64,000 nucleotides of DNA from positions 1 to 64,000 of the forward strand of contig JAVJQA010000040.1 of assembly GCA_040218045.1 (NCBI GenBank). The letters are read 5' to 3'. Shown piece after piece: positions 9,737 through 19,109 of this stretch (position 1 is the stretch's first letter; the number at the start of each line of letters is the position of its first letter). The notes beneath the pieces were generated by a model. That model was given only the letters and a program-made list of their open reading frames with translations, was not told the origin of the DNA and searched no databases. This DNA comes from Marinoscillum sp040218045. Lineage in GTDB: Bacteria > Bacteroidota > Bacteroidia > Cytophagales > Cyclobacteriaceae. The position numbers and the translations under genes are program-made.

Positions 9737-10560
9737 GAATAGACGCCCATCAGCATTTTTGGCATTATGATCCAGTCAAAGGATCGTGGATTACGGATGA
9801 CATGCAAGTGATTCGGCGCAATTTTATGCCTGCTGATCTTAAACCTTTATTAGACCAACATGCTATTGATGGATGTGTTGCCGTGCAAGCCGATCAATCA
9901 GAATCAGAGAACCAGTTCCTGCTGGATTTGGCAAATCTAAACCCCTGGATTAAGGGCGTGGTTGGATGGCTGGACCTTACGGCTGATGACCTTCAGGAAA
10001 AACTGGAACATTATCAGGGTTATCCCAGGTTTAGGGGCGTCAGGCATGTGCTTCAAGCTGAAGCGTATGGTTTTATGACCGATCCGAAATTCGTAAAAGG
10101 AGTGGCTGAGGTTGGTAGGAAAGAGATGTCTTATGACATTCTGACCACAGAGAATCAACTAGAGGAAGTTGTCCAGTTGGTTAGACAACTCCCTGAAATG
10201 AAGTTAGTTATTGATCACATTAGTAAGCCAGATATTCGGACCGCTTCATATGCTCATTGGGCTAAACAAATGCAGCTTCTCAGTGAATTCGAAAACGTAA
10301 ATGTAAAGCTATCAGGCATGGTTACTGAAGCTGATTGGAACTCATGGAAAAAGGACGACTTCTCGCGATACATTGATTTCTGTCTGGAGCATTATGGTTC
10401 ACAACGACTGATGTTTGGATCAGATTGGCCAGTTTGTTTGGTGGCTGGTCAATATTCAGAAATCTACGAGCTATTGGAAGAATCCATTGGCAGCCTGAGT
10501 CAATCAGAACAAACCGATATCCTGGGAAATACTGCTGTAAAATTTTATCAACTGGACTGA
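9733..10560 (+). CDS. Amidohydrolase (COG3618), probable L-fuconolactonase
   Basis: A 275-residue TIM-barrel lactonase of the amidohydrolase-2 group. The metal motif appears at the start (RIDAHQHFWHYDP), with further conserved blocks VQADQSESEN, RGVRHVLQ, VIDHISKPDI and FGSDWPVCLV near the C terminus. These match L-fuconolactonase and L-rhamnonolactonase relatives. It overlaps the FAH gene by 4 bp and is followed almost directly by an SDR of the sugar-dehydrogenase type, as expected for sugar to lactone to acid. A paralogue lies at 40618-41469 in the CoA-transferase operon. Confidence 0.88.
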   Translation: MRIDAHQHFWHYDPVKGSWITDDMQVIRRNFMPADLKPLLDQHAIDGCVAVQADQSESENQFLLDLANLNPWIKGVVGWLDLTADDLQEKLEHYQGYPRFRGVRHVLQAEAYGFMTDPKFVKGVAEVGRKEMSYDILTTENQLEEVVQLVRQLPEMKLVIDHISKPDIRTASYAHWAKQMQLLSEFENVNVKLSGMVTEADWNSWKKDDFSRYIDFCLEHYGSQRLMFGSDWPVCLVAGQYSEIYELLEESIGSLSQSEQTDILGNTAVKFYQLD

Positions 10561-10561
10561 T

Positions 10562-11344
10562 ATGGATCTTCATTTAAAAGAAAAAGTATTTATTGTATCT
10601 GGTGGATCCAAGGGCATTGGTGAGGCCATAGTCAAGGGTCTGGCAAGAGAGGGCGCCATTCCGGTAATTGTCGGGCGGTCTGTAGAGTCCTCCAATCTTG
10701 TGAAAGCAGAAATTGAAAAAACAGGTGGTAAATGTCAATTTATCCATGCAGAGTTGGGCAAAGGAGATATCTGTAAGGAAATAATCGATCAGGTAATTGA
10801 CCAGCAAGGTAAAATTGATGGTATTGTCAACAATGCAGGGGTAAATGATGGTGTTGGTTTAATCAATGGAAGTCCAGAGAAGTTCAAAGAATCAGTCATT
10901 TTCAACCTCACGCACTATTTTGATTTGGTGCATTATGCCATCCCTTATTTGAAAGAAACCAAAGGGTCAATTATTAATGTAAGCTCCAAAACTGCAATCA
11001 CAGGTCAGGGCGGAACTTCCGGGTATGCGGCCAGTAAAGGTGCCCAACTCTCGCTCACGAGGGAATGGGCGGTTGAATTGGCTCCTTACGGTATTCGTGT
11101 AAATGCCATCATCCCGGCAGAGGTGATGACTCCACAGTATCAAACCTGGGTCAAGACTTTGGGCAACCCTGAAGAGATGCTTGAAAAAATAACATCTAAA
11201 ATTCCTTTACACAAAAGAATGACCACATCGGAAGAGATTGCTTCTATGGCAATTTTCTTACTTTCGGAGCGAAGTTCTCATACTACCGGCCAGTGGCTGG
11301 TAGTAGATGGCGGATATGTACACCTTGATCGTGCAATAACTTAA
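10562..11344 (+). CDS. SDR oxidoreductase, probable L-fucose dehydrogenase
   Basis: A 260-residue short-chain dehydrogenase with VSGGSKGIGEAIV (cofactor), IVNNAGVNDGVGL, NVSSKTAITGQGG (catalytic Ser) and YAASKG (Tyr/Lys). It is closely related to the SDR at 20221-21015; they share NDGVGL, the KxAxTGQGxTSGYAASKG block and the ending DGGYVHLDRA. Placed directly after the lactonase, it most likely oxidises L-fucose (or a related 6-deoxyhexose) to the lactone. Which of the two paralogues takes which sugar cannot be told from sequence. Confidence 0.85.
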   Translation: MDLHLKEKVFIVSGGSKGIGEAIVKGLAREGAIPVIVGRSVESSNLVKAEIEKTGGKCQFIHAELGKGDICKEIIDQVIDQQGKIDGIVNNAGVNDGVGLINGSPEKFKESVIFNLTHYFDLVHYAIPYLKETKGSIINVSSKTAITGQGGTSGYAASKGAQLSLTREWAVELAPYGIRVNAIIPAEVMTPQYQTWVKTLGNPEEMLEKITSKIPLHKRMTTSEEIASMAIFLLSERSSHTTGQWLVVDGGYVHLDRAIT

Positions 11345-11352
11345 CTGAAAAA

Positions 11353-12657
11353 ATGAGCGAAACTAAACCTGTTGTAGCCAAAAGCATACTGTTGCCTTTT
11401 GTCTTAATCACCTCACTGTTTGCCCTTTGGGGGTTTGCAAATGCCGTTACTGATCCGATGGTTACTGCTTTTAAAAAAGTACTTGAACTGGATAACTTTC
11501 AGGCGTCGTTGGTTCAAATGGCTTTTTATGGAGGTTATTTCACCATGGCGCTTCCTGCTGCATTGTTTATTAGAAAATATTCCTACAAAGTAGGGATCAT
11601 CATCGGTCTATGCCTGTACGCCGGAGGTGCTTTATTATTCTATCCGGCAGCTGTGACTGAGCAGTTTATATTTTTCTTAATGGGTCTCTATATCCTGACT
11701 TTCGGGTTGGCATTTTTAGAGACCACCGCTAACCCATACATTCTATCAATGGGTGACCGTGCTACTGCTACACAGCGACTTAACTTAGCTCAGGCATTCA
11801 ATCCTGTTGGTTTATTGGGAGGGTTGCTGGTAGCTCAGCAGTTTGTGTTGAAGAAACTTCAATCGGATAACGTTGATTTTGCTTCTCTTTCAGAGAGTGC
11901 CAAGGCTACCATTACCACTGCTGATCTAATGGTAATTAGAAATCCTTATGTGGTACTGGGAATCGCCGTGATTTTCATATTGGTGTTGATTGTCATTAAC
12001 AAAATGCCACAGGGAAAAGATAATGGCATGAAGATGAGTACCGGAGAGGTGATCAGGTCTTTGTTCCGAAAACCTAAATACACACGTGGTGTACTTGCAC
12101 AAATGTTTTATGTAGGAGCTCAAATCATGTGCTGGACATACATCTACCAATACTCAGAAGCCATTGGGATAGATGCAGAGACGGCCGGTACTTATCAATT
12201 CTTCGCCTTCATTTGTTTCTTCGTTGGGCGATTTGTTTGTACTTTTTTATTAAAATACATCAATCCAGGGAAGTTGTTGATGATTCTTTCAGTTTTGGCT
12301 ATTGGATTCACAATGGGCACGATTTTCATTACGGGCATTGCTGGTTTGTATTGCCTGGTGGCCATATCTTTTTGCATGTCATTGATGTTCCCTACCATCT
12401 ATGGGATTGCATTGGACGGGCTTTCAGAGGACGAATCCAAGATTGGGGCAGCAGGTTTGGTGATGGCGATTGTTGGTGGTGCCTTAATGCCAACGCTTCA
12501 GGGAATGATCCTGGATATTGGGGGCTCAGGCTACTCGGATGCGGTCATCCTTGGCGTGTCAGAGGTGAACTTCTCTTTCGTGCTTCCATTGACATGCTTT
12601 GCCTTAATCGCTCTGTACGGCCGGAATGTATTTAAGTCACCTGTAGCAGTATCATGA
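11353..12657 (+). CDS. fucP: L-fucose:H+ symporter (MFS)
   Basis: A 434-residue, roughly 12-helix major facilitator protein of the FucP family. The start has the family pattern TSLFALWGFANAVTDPMV, and the helix-4 region TFGLAFLETTANPYILSMG contains the Glu and Asn that bind fucose and proton in FucP. Length equals the family norm. It sits 8 bp after the SDR and overlaps the mutarotase gene by 4 bp, so uptake and catabolism are coupled in one operon. Related permeases also carry other deoxy sugars, but the context supports fucose. Confidence 0.9.
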   Translation: MSETKPVVAKSILLPFVLITSLFALWGFANAVTDPMVTAFKKVLELDNFQASLVQMAFYGGYFTMALPAALFIRKYSYKVGIIIGLCLYAGGALLFYPAAVTEQFIFFLMGLYILTFGLAFLETTANPYILSMGDRATATQRLNLAQAFNPVGLLGGLLVAQQFVLKKLQSDNVDFASLSESAKATITTADLMVIRNPYVVLGIAVIFILVLIVINKMPQGKDNGMKMSTGEVIRSLFRKPKYTRGVLAQMFYVGAQIMCWTYIYQYSEAIGIDAETAGTYQFFAFICFFVGRFVCTFLLKYINPGKLLMILSVLAIGFTMGTIFITGIAGLYCLVAISFCMSLMFPTIYGIALDGLSEDESKIGAAGLVMAIVGGALMPTLQGMILDIGGSGYSDAVILGVSEVNFSFVLPLTCFALIALYGRNVFKSPVAVS

Positions 12658-12983
12658 AGAGATTCTGTCTGACGCTCGATCTTAAGAATGACAGTGATTT
12701 AATCAATCAATATATCGCTCACCATCAAAACGTATGGCCTGAAGTACTCACCAGCATCAAGGCTTCAGGTATTCTGAAAATGGAAATATTTCATGTGCAA
12801 ACCAGATTGTTCATGATAGTTGAAGCGGATGAATTGTTCACTTTTGAGAAGAAACAAGAAATGGATGCATCCAATGCAAAGGTTCAGGAATGGGAAAAGC
12901 TGATGGACACTTATCAGTCAAGATTACCGTTTGCCAAACCGGGTGAAAAATGGGTGCTCATGAAAAAAATATTTGAAATATGA
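12654..12983 (+). CDS. L-rhamnose mutarotase-like (COG3254) sugar mutarotase
   Basis: A 109-residue ferredoxin-like-fold protein of the RhaM/COG3254 family, which interconverts alpha and beta anomers of 6-deoxyhexoses. Family blocks include YIAHHQNVWPEVL (with the conserved His), GILKMEIF and the acidic loop in FMIVEADELFTFEKK. It overlaps the transporter gene upstream and the oxidase gene downstream by 4 bp each. Inside a fucose operon it probably supplies the anomer used by the dehydrogenase. Confidence 0.88.
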   Translation: MKRFCLTLDLKNDSDLINQYIAHHQNVWPEVLTSIKASGILKMEIFHVQTRLFMIVEADELFTFEKKQEMDASNAKVQEWEKLMDTYQSRLPFAKPGEKWVLMKKIFEI

Positions 12984-14125
12984 GCTACGACAGCAGGTAT
13001 CCGGGAATAGATGATTTGATCAAAAGAGCGAAGAAAAAAATTCCCCGTTTTGCCTTTGAATACCTGGACGGGGGATGCAATGAAGATGTAAATCTTTTTC
13101 GCAATACGAAGGAAATCAGGGATGTTCAGCTCATTCCAAAATACTTGACCAAACACACAAAGTCTGAAATGAAAACGGAGCTATTCGGGCATACATATGA
13201 TGCGCCGTTTGGAATATCCCCCATTGGGCTTCAGGGGTTGATGTGGCCTAAAGCCCCGGAGATTCTTGCGAAAGCGGCACATGAGCATAACATTCCGTTT
13301 ATTCTTAGTACAGTCACTACCATGAACATTGAGAAGGCGAGTGAGCTTACTGAGGGTAAAGCCTGGTTTCAGCTTTATCATCCTGCCGAGAATCGGTTAA
13401 GGGATGATTTGCTCAAAAGGGCAGATGCTTCGGGATGTCCGGTGCTTGTGTTGCTTTGTGACGTGCCGACGTTTGGTTTCAGGCCAAGGGATATCAGAAA
13501 TGGACTGGCAATGCCTCCCAAAATGACATTGGCCAACTTGGTTCAAATCATGGGTAGGCCAGAGTGGGCTTTAAAAACTTTGGTCAATGGCCAACCCAAT
13601 TTTGCGAATCTAAAGCCTTACATGCCAAAGGGATTAGACCTAAGACAATTAGGAAAGTTCATGGATCAAACCTTCTCAGGACGGCTCAATGAGGAGAAAA
13701 TTGCGCCAATCCGGGATATGTGGAAGGGTAAAATAGTCCTGAAGGGAGTAGCATGTGATGAAGATGCCGAAAGAGCGATCAAACTTGGATTGGACGGCAT
13801 CATCGTTTCCAATCATGGTGGTAGACAGCTTGACGCAGGCCAATCCACCATTAAACCTTTAAAATCAATCGCTGAATCCTATGGTGATAAGCTCAAAGTA
13901 ATGATGGACAGTGGCATACGGACAGGGCCGGATATTGCCCGAACTTTAGCTTCCGGTGCCGATTTCACCTTTCTTGGGCGCACATTTATGTACAGTGTGG
14001 CTGCACTGGGCAGTCGCGGAGGAGATCATGCGATTTCAATCCTCAAAACCCAGCTTCAACAGGTAATGGAGCAGGTGTGCTGCGAGCAGGTGAATGATTT
14101 TGGGAAATTCCTGGACCGTAGTTGA
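12980..14125 (+). CDS. FMN-dependent alpha-hydroxyacid oxidase/dehydrogenase (LldD type)
   Basis: A 381-residue enzyme of the L-lactate dehydrogenase/glycolate oxidase family. FMN and substrate blocks are visible: RFAFEYLDGGCNEDV, APFGISPIGLQGLMWP, the catalytic His in VSNHGGRQLDAG and MMDSGIRTGPDIARTLASGA. The oxidative fucose route yields pyruvate plus L-lactate, and the fused rhamnose aldolase/dehydrogenase nearby also ends in lactate, so oxidation of L-lactate to pyruvate is the natural role. Glycolate would be another plausible substrate. Last gene of the operon, converging with the kinase gene 5 bp away. Confidence 0.88.
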   Translation: MSYDSRYPGIDDLIKRAKKKIPRFAFEYLDGGCNEDVNLFRNTKEIRDVQLIPKYLTKHTKSEMKTELFGHTYDAPFGISPIGLQGLMWPKAPEILAKAAHEHNIPFILSTVTTMNIEKASELTEGKAWFQLYHPAENRLRDDLLKRADASGCPVLVLLCDVPTFGFRPRDIRNGLAMPPKMTLANLVQIMGRPEWALKTLVNGQPNFANLKPYMPKGLDLRQLGKFMDQTFSGRLNEEKIAPIRDMWKGKIVLKGVACDEDAERAIKLGLDGIIVSNHGGRQLDAGQSTIKPLKSIAESYGDKLKVMMDSGIRTGPDIARTLASGADFTFLGRTFMYSVAALGSRGGDHAISILKTQLQQVMEQVCCEQVNDFGKFLDRS

Positions 14126-14129
14126 CTGG

Positions 14130-15515
14130 TCATATTACCAAGGGGTCGTGTTTCTTTACTTTGTAATTTTTCTTGAGGAAATCATTGGGCAAAGTGCGAT
14201 AGTTGACCAATAATGCAGCGCCAAGAGCTGTGCCTAGAGAAAAGGAGGTAGAGAAAATCTCATAGTCCGGAAGTTTGTTAGCTAGGAACTGTACAAATAC
14301 TTCACTGGCACTAAAACCACCATCAAGATAAATTTTCTTGACCTGACTAGATCCTATGGCCAACTTTAAAGATTCAATTTGAAGGTCGGTCAGTTCATCC
14401 ATTAAGTGCATCATGGCATCCTCATAGGAATCAAAAATGGAGTAATCCGGGTGATTATTGTTGATAAAACCGAACCTCTCAGGTTTAATCAAGGTATGAT
14501 CAAACAACAGGTTTTTGGAAGCCTTTCTTTTTGACTGAAAATTTGATTGCCACTTCAGCGATTTATAGGATTGGTAACCCACCTGAAAATGGTCACAGAG
14601 CAGTTGGGCTTTATTGCTTAAATGTCGGCCCAGGAAGAGTCTCGACGCTTTTACCGAACTCCCTTTAATTCCTTTGAAGTTCAGGCAATCATTGGTCAAC
14701 TCCTGGCTGGTAAGTGCGTCTTCGTTGAAGAAATTCATACAGATACTCCAGGTACCCGTTGAGATGAGTACAAAAGGCTCATCTGTAGCGTTGATATAAG
14801 GCACCAATGCAGAACTGCTATCGTGTACTCCAACACCTACTTTGAATGACTGCTCCTCAGTGGTTACAACTGAGAGTTCATTGCTGGCTACTATAGGTGC
14901 CAATAGATCTTCCAATTGCTCATCTTTTACCCATTTGGCATAGCGGTTTCCCTGGAAGTCCCACAATCCGGTATGACAGCCAAGACTCGTGTGGTCGGTG
15001 ACATATTTTTTAGTGAACAGATAACTCAGGTATTGAGGGAAATGAAGCGAGTGCATTATTTTCTTGAAAATAGCAGGTTTTTCATACTTTAGATAGTATA
15101 ACTGCAACCCAGAATTGAGCATGCCCATAAAAGGGCTTGCAGTTTCCAGTTCAAATTCTTCTTTTGGGTAATCACTAAGAAACTTTGCTTCGAGGTGTTC
15201 CGGAAATGGTTTTAAATAATTGTAAAATGAGGCAACTACTTCTCCATTTTCATCAAGGTGTACCAATGACGCACCGTAAGTCGAAAAATTCAGGCTTTGA
15301 ATTTTGTACTTGTCATTCTTCAATAATTTATCAAAAGTGGAGGTCATCCAATGGACTAGAGTCGCAAGGTCTTCACCTTCAAACCCATCCTCATCTTTTA
15401 CCTCATCAAAGCGGATATATTCCCGCTCCAGCTCATTGAAGTCTTCATCAAAGAGGAAGAATTTTTTGTTGGTCTTACCAATATCAAAAACCGCTGTTAC
15501 CTTTTGTTGACCCAT
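14130..15515 (-). CDS. FGGY-family carbohydrate kinase, probable L-rhamnulokinase
   Basis: A 461-residue actin-fold sugar kinase. The phosphate loop is VFDIGKTNKKFFLFDED; the second half has ISTGTWSICMNF and the ATP-site block KKIYLDGGFSASEVFVQFLA. It is the last gene of the minus-strand rhamnose operon, one base after the isomerase stop region, so L-rhamnulose is the expected substrate. The sequence is not the classical E. coli RhaB type but the divergent FGGY type seen beside RhaI-class isomerases. It could also act on L-fuculose, since no fuculokinase gene is in the window. Confidence 0.85.
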   Translation of the reverse strand: MGQQKVTAVFDIGKTNKKFFLFDEDFNELEREYIRFDEVKDEDGFEGEDLATLVHWMTSTFDKLLKNDKYKIQSLNFSTYGASLVHLDENGEVVASFYNYLKPFPEHLEAKFLSDYPKEEFELETASPFMGMLNSGLQLYYLKYEKPAIFKKIMHSLHFPQYLSYLFTKKYVTDHTSLGCHTGLWDFQGNRYAKWVKDEQLEDLLAPIVASNELSVVTTEEQSFKVGVGVHDSSSALVPYINATDEPFVLISTGTWSICMNFFNEDALTSQELTNDCLNFKGIKGSSVKASRLFLGRHLSNKAQLLCDHFQVGYQSYKSLKWQSNFQSKRKASKNLLFDHTLIKPERFGFINNNHPDYSIFDSYEDAMMHLMDELTDLQIESLKLAIGSSQVKKIYLDGGFSASEVFVQFLANKLPDYEIFSTSFSLGTALGAALLVNYRTLPNDFLKKNYKVKKHDPLVI

Positions 15516-15516
15516 T

Positions 15517-16794
15517 TTACAATCCTGTTGATGTTGATGTCTTCCCGCGAAGGTCGATCAACTGTTGTCTTACATTTGAATTTCTATACAGGGAAATTGG
15601 GTTAATAGCTGCTCCTTGTTGTAGCCTTGATTGTGCTACAAGGCTGCGCACATCAGTTCTGTAGCCCTCCTGAAGTATTTCCTGTGCAGCACTTACATCA
15701 TTGGCTTCCTGAGCTTGTTTCAGTCCTTTCCAGTCTATGATTTGTGCCTGGGCATAAGCCAAAAGAATGGCCTCTACAGATTGTAGTAAGTCTTCTAAAG
15801 GGTCTTTTACGTTATGGCTGGCATCAATCATCCAGCTAAGTTCGGGGTTGCCAGTATGGTTCATCCCGTCCACAAGCTCACAAAAGATCAGGAAGAGCTG
15901 ATAAGGCTTGAGACTACCTACAGTCAGGTCGTCATCGCCATATTTACTGTCATTAAAATGGAACCCACCAAGTTTTTCCTGCATCATCAAAATAGAGACA
16001 ATCTGTTCTATGTTGGTATTTGGCAAGTGATGGCCAAGGTCTACTAAAGTCAGGGCTTTATTGCCAAGTTTGGAAGCCAGTAAGTGAGAAGTGCCCCAGT
16101 CAGGGATAACCATAGAATAGAAGTTAGGCTCATAGGGCTTATACTCCACCAGCACTTTCCAGTCATCAGGAAGGTGCGAGTAGATATCAGCTAAAGAATC
16201 ATAAGTTCTGCCAAATGCTTCTCTGAAATTCGACTGGCCCGGGAATGTGCTGCCGTCGGCCAGCCAAACAGTCAGTGCTTTTGAGTTTAGTTCTTTACCG
16301 TAATCAATGACTTCCTTGTTATGAGCAATTGCTGCATTTCTGACCTGTACATCTGTATGGCATAGCGAACCAAACTTGTACGACACTTTTGCGTCAGGTT
16401 GATCCTGAAAAGTGTTAGAATTTACTGCATCAAAGACCAAATTATGTTCACTTGCCAATGATTTGATTGCATCAGCATTTTCAGGAATATCCCAGGGTAT
16501 GTGCAAGCTGATGGCTCCACTTGATGCATTGAGCTTATGAAGCAAACCTACATCTTTGATTTTTTCTTCTAAAGATCCGGGTTCTCCGCCTCCCGGGAAT
16601 CTACCAAACCTGGTACCACCGGTTCCCAGCGCCCAACTGGGGATTGCTACCTGAAATTTCGCCAGGTTGCTTATTACTTTGCTTACATCAATTCCTTTAC
16701 CGGAGAGTTTTGCTTCCAGATGGTTGAAATCTTTCTCGTGTTCACTTTTGAGTGTACTATTGAATTCCGCAATGTGTTTGTCGGTGATCATCAT
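15517..16794 (-). CDS. L-rhamnose isomerase (RhaI type)
   Basis: A sugar isomerase of the xylose-isomerase-like TIM-barrel group, about 425 residues. Metal and substrate blocks are VEYKPYEPNFYS, LVDLGHHLPNTNIEQI and GGFHFNDSKYGDDDL, as in the Pseudomonas-type rhamnose isomerase rather than E. coli RhaA. I chose ATG 16794 (ATG ATG) rather than the frame-opening ATG at 16824. The extra ten residues are hydrophobic and unlike the family, and a terminator-like hairpin (16813-16838) would then fall inside the gene. It lies between the kinase and the fused aldolase. Confidence 0.88.
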   Translation of the reverse strand: MMITDKHIAEFNSTLKSEHEKDFNHLEAKLSGKGIDVSKVISNLAKFQVAIPSWALGTGGTRFGRFPGGGEPGSLEEKIKDVGLLHKLNASSGAISLHIPWDIPENADAIKSLASEHNLVFDAVNSNTFQDQPDAKVSYKFGSLCHTDVQVRNAAIAHNKEVIDYGKELNSKALTVWLADGSTFPGQSNFREAFGRTYDSLADIYSHLPDDWKVLVEYKPYEPNFYSMVIPDWGTSHLLASKLGNKALTLVDLGHHLPNTNIEQIVSILMMQEKLGGFHFNDSKYGDDDLTVGSLKPYQLFLIFCELVDGMNHTGNPELSWMIDASHNVKDPLEDLLQSVEAILLAYAQAQIIDWKGLKQAQEANDVSAAQEILQEGYRTDVRSLVAQSRLQQGAAINPISLYRNSNVRQQLIDLRGKTSTSTGL

Positions 16795-16812
16795 GATTGG
16801 GTAGATAAATGA

Positions 16813-16838
16813 AAAAGTCCCCAATGCAGAGGACTTTT
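16813..16838 (-). terminator. Hairpin between fused rhamnose aldolase and isomerase genes
   Basis: A perfect 8-bp stem (AAAAGTCC paired with GGACTTTT) with a 10-base loop. Read on the minus strand the stem ends in a run of five T residues. It lies in the 64-bp gap after the rhamnose aldolase/dehydrogenase stop, so it may reduce read-through into the isomerase and kinase genes (attenuation or mRNA end protection) rather than end the operon. Confidence 0.55.
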
Positions 16839-16858
16839 AAAGATAAGTAAGAAACAAA

Positions 16859-18967
16859 TTACCTAACAAACGCCGCAGCTACTCCGCCATCAACGTTGAG
16901 AATATTACCAGTGGTTTTGCTTAATAAGCCCCCAACAAAGGCTAATACACCATTGGCAATGTCTTCGGTAGAAATAATTTCATTCAATAAGGTACGCTTG
17001 GCATAATGTGCCGGAAGATCTTTTACTTCAATGCCATAGGCTTTAGCACGTCCTTCAGCCCATTTTCCTTCCCAGATCTTACTGCCTTCTATGACAGCAT
17101 CAGGGTTTACTACATTCACTCTGATTTTATCAGGGCCAAGCTCGGCTGCCAGTAGTCTGCTCATGTGCTGTTGAGCGGCTTTGGCGGTACCGTACACCAC
17201 ATTGTTCGGGCCGGAAACCAATCCATTCTTACTGGCTATATTGACAATATCTCCGCCAAGTCCCTGGGCTCTCAGGATATCAACACCTTTTTGTGATACT
17301 TTAAACTGACCTTTGGTCAATACATCCATCAGTAGATTATAGTCAGCATCAGTAGTGTCTGCAATAGGTTTGGAAATGGCCAGACCAGCAGAGTTAACAA
17401 TAATGTCCACTCCTCCGAACTCCAGACAAGCTGCTTTGTAAGCTGCCTCAATACTGTCGCCACTGGTCACATCAAGTTTTGCGTAAGTGGAAGTATCCCG
17501 GGCAAATGTTTTGTTGGCTTCTGCCACTCTGGTTTCGTCTATATCAGAGATCACTACACAAGCACCTTCACTCACCAGCTTATCAGCTATTGCTTTGCCG
17601 ATTCCTCCTGCGCTACCGGTGATGAGCGCTACTTTTCGTGAAAGAGGCTGCTCTTTTGGCATGCGCTGAAGTTTTGCTTCTTCTAACAGCCAGTATTCAA
17701 TGTCAAATGCTTCCTGAAGGGGAAGTGCCACATATTCCGACACTGCTTCAGCACCTTTCATTACGTTGATGGCATTGATGTAGAATTCGCTGGCTACACG
17801 TGCTGTTTGTTTATTTTTTGCAAAGGTGAACATTCCAACACCGGGCCAGATAATTACGACCGGATTTGCATCCCGCATCGCTGGGCTGTTGGCCCTCTTG
17901 TGTTTTTCGTAATAGTCTGCATACATCGCTCTATAAGCTTCAAATGCAGGCTCTAGCTGTGCTTTGATAGTTTGCTTATCCGAAAGGTCTGTTTCTTTAG
18001 GAATATCAAGTACCAAAGGACGAATTTTTGTTCTTAAGAAGTGATCCGGACAGCTAGTGCCGAGCGGAGCCAACTTTTCAAGATCATTGCTGTTGGCAAA
18101 TTCCAATACACGGGCATCATCAGTAAAATGACCGATCATGCGATTGTAGCTGGATGCCAAACCTCTCAGTACGGGAGCTAGTTGTGCGGCCTGATCTTTT
18201 CTTTTGTCTTCAGATAAAGATTCGATTTTCTGACCACCAAAAACAGGTCTTTTCTTGTTGTAGTTGGCTTCTAGATAGGCACTTGCTTTTTCGATTGCCT
18301 CCAGTGAGTTCACGTAACATTCATAGGCCGTTTCACCCCAGGTGAACAATCCATGTCCACCGAGGTAGAGTCCCTTAAGGTTTGGATTTTTTACAATGGC
18401 TTCTTCCAGTTTTAATGAGAGGTCAAAACCTGGTTTTTGCCATGGGATCCACGCAAAGTCATCTCCATAAATTTCCCTCATGATTTGTTCACCTTCCTTG
18501 GATGCAGCAATGGCAATAGCAGCATCAGGGTGGAGGTGATCAATATGCTTGTATGGAAGTAAGGCGTGAAGCGGAGTGTCAATAGAAGGAGCCTTAGAAT
18601 CCAAATCGTAGATACAATGATTGAATAGTGCCACCATTTCATCTTCGTGTTCCAGGCCACGATATACATTTTTAAGGGCACGAAGCTTGTCCACATAAAG
18701 GCCGGCAAGTCCGCTTCTTTTCAAAGTGCCGATATCGCCACCGGAACCTTTCACCCACATAATTTCTTTTTCTTCACCAGTGAGGGGATCTTTCTCCATT
18801 GTTTTACAGCTTGTGTTGCCACCGCCGTAATTGGTGATACGAAGATCTGCTCCCAGAATATTTGATCGGTAAAGTAGTAGTGCTACCTCGTCACCTTTGA
18901 GCTTTGATGCCTTCTCCTCATCCCACAAGTAGTCTACATATTTATATGATCGTAACACTTCTTCCAT
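16859..18967 (-). CDS. Bifunctional rhamnulose-1-phosphate aldolase / lactaldehyde dehydrogenase
   Basis: A 702-residue fusion. Residues 1 to about 420 form a class II (zinc) aldolase domain with NYGGGNTSCK, the His-rich HIDHLHPDAAIAIAA and GGHGLFTWG. Residues from about 440 on are a short-chain dehydrogenase with ALITGSAGGIGKAIADKL, IIVNSAGLAI and VYGTAKAAQ. Such fusions split L-rhamnulose 1-phosphate to DHAP and L-lactaldehyde and oxidise the latter to L-lactate. First gene of the minus-strand rhamnose operon and divergent from a GntR regulator. In the dehydrogenase domain the usual N-N-A-G is N-S-A-G. The lactate product connects this operon to the hydroxyacid oxidase at 12980-14125. Confidence 0.93.
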   Translation of the reverse strand: MEEVLRSYKYVDYLWDEEKASKLKGDEVALLLYRSNILGADLRITNYGGGNTSCKTMEKDPLTGEEKEIMWVKGSGGDIGTLKRSGLAGLYVDKLRALKNVYRGLEHEDEMVALFNHCIYDLDSKAPSIDTPLHALLPYKHIDHLHPDAAIAIAASKEGEQIMREIYGDDFAWIPWQKPGFDLSLKLEEAIVKNPNLKGLYLGGHGLFTWGETAYECYVNSLEAIEKASAYLEANYNKKRPVFGGQKIESLSEDKRKDQAAQLAPVLRGLASSYNRMIGHFTDDARVLEFANSNDLEKLAPLGTSCPDHFLRTKIRPLVLDIPKETDLSDKQTIKAQLEPAFEAYRAMYADYYEKHKRANSPAMRDANPVVIIWPGVGMFTFAKNKQTARVASEFYINAINVMKGAEAVSEYVALPLQEAFDIEYWLLEEAKLQRMPKEQPLSRKVALITGSAGGIGKAIADKLVSEGACVVISDIDETRVAEANKTFARDTSTYAKLDVTSGDSIEAAYKAACLEFGGVDIIVNSAGLAISKPIADTTDADYNLLMDVLTKGQFKVSQKGVDILRAQGLGGDIVNIASKNGLVSGPNNVVYGTAKAAQQHMSRLLAAELGPDKIRVNVVNPDAVIEGSKIWEGKWAEGRAKAYGIEVKDLPAHYAKRTLLNEIISTEDIANGVLAFVGGLLSKTTGNILNVDGGVAAAFVR

Positions 18968-19109
18968 CTCTTAAAATCGTTCTTGGTTATGCAATTTAGT
19001 CGCTAAGATGATAAAATGAGTTATCTGATCTATCCTGTACTTACCGGATTTCTTTTGTTTAGATTTGAGGTGTTAACCCAATGTTCCCTTAATATTAATC
19101 AGCTCGCTT

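Noticed and set aside
16795..16824. The upstream ATG of the rhamnose isomerase frame
   Set aside because: The added residues are atypical and the hairpin at 16813-16838 would lie in the coding region.
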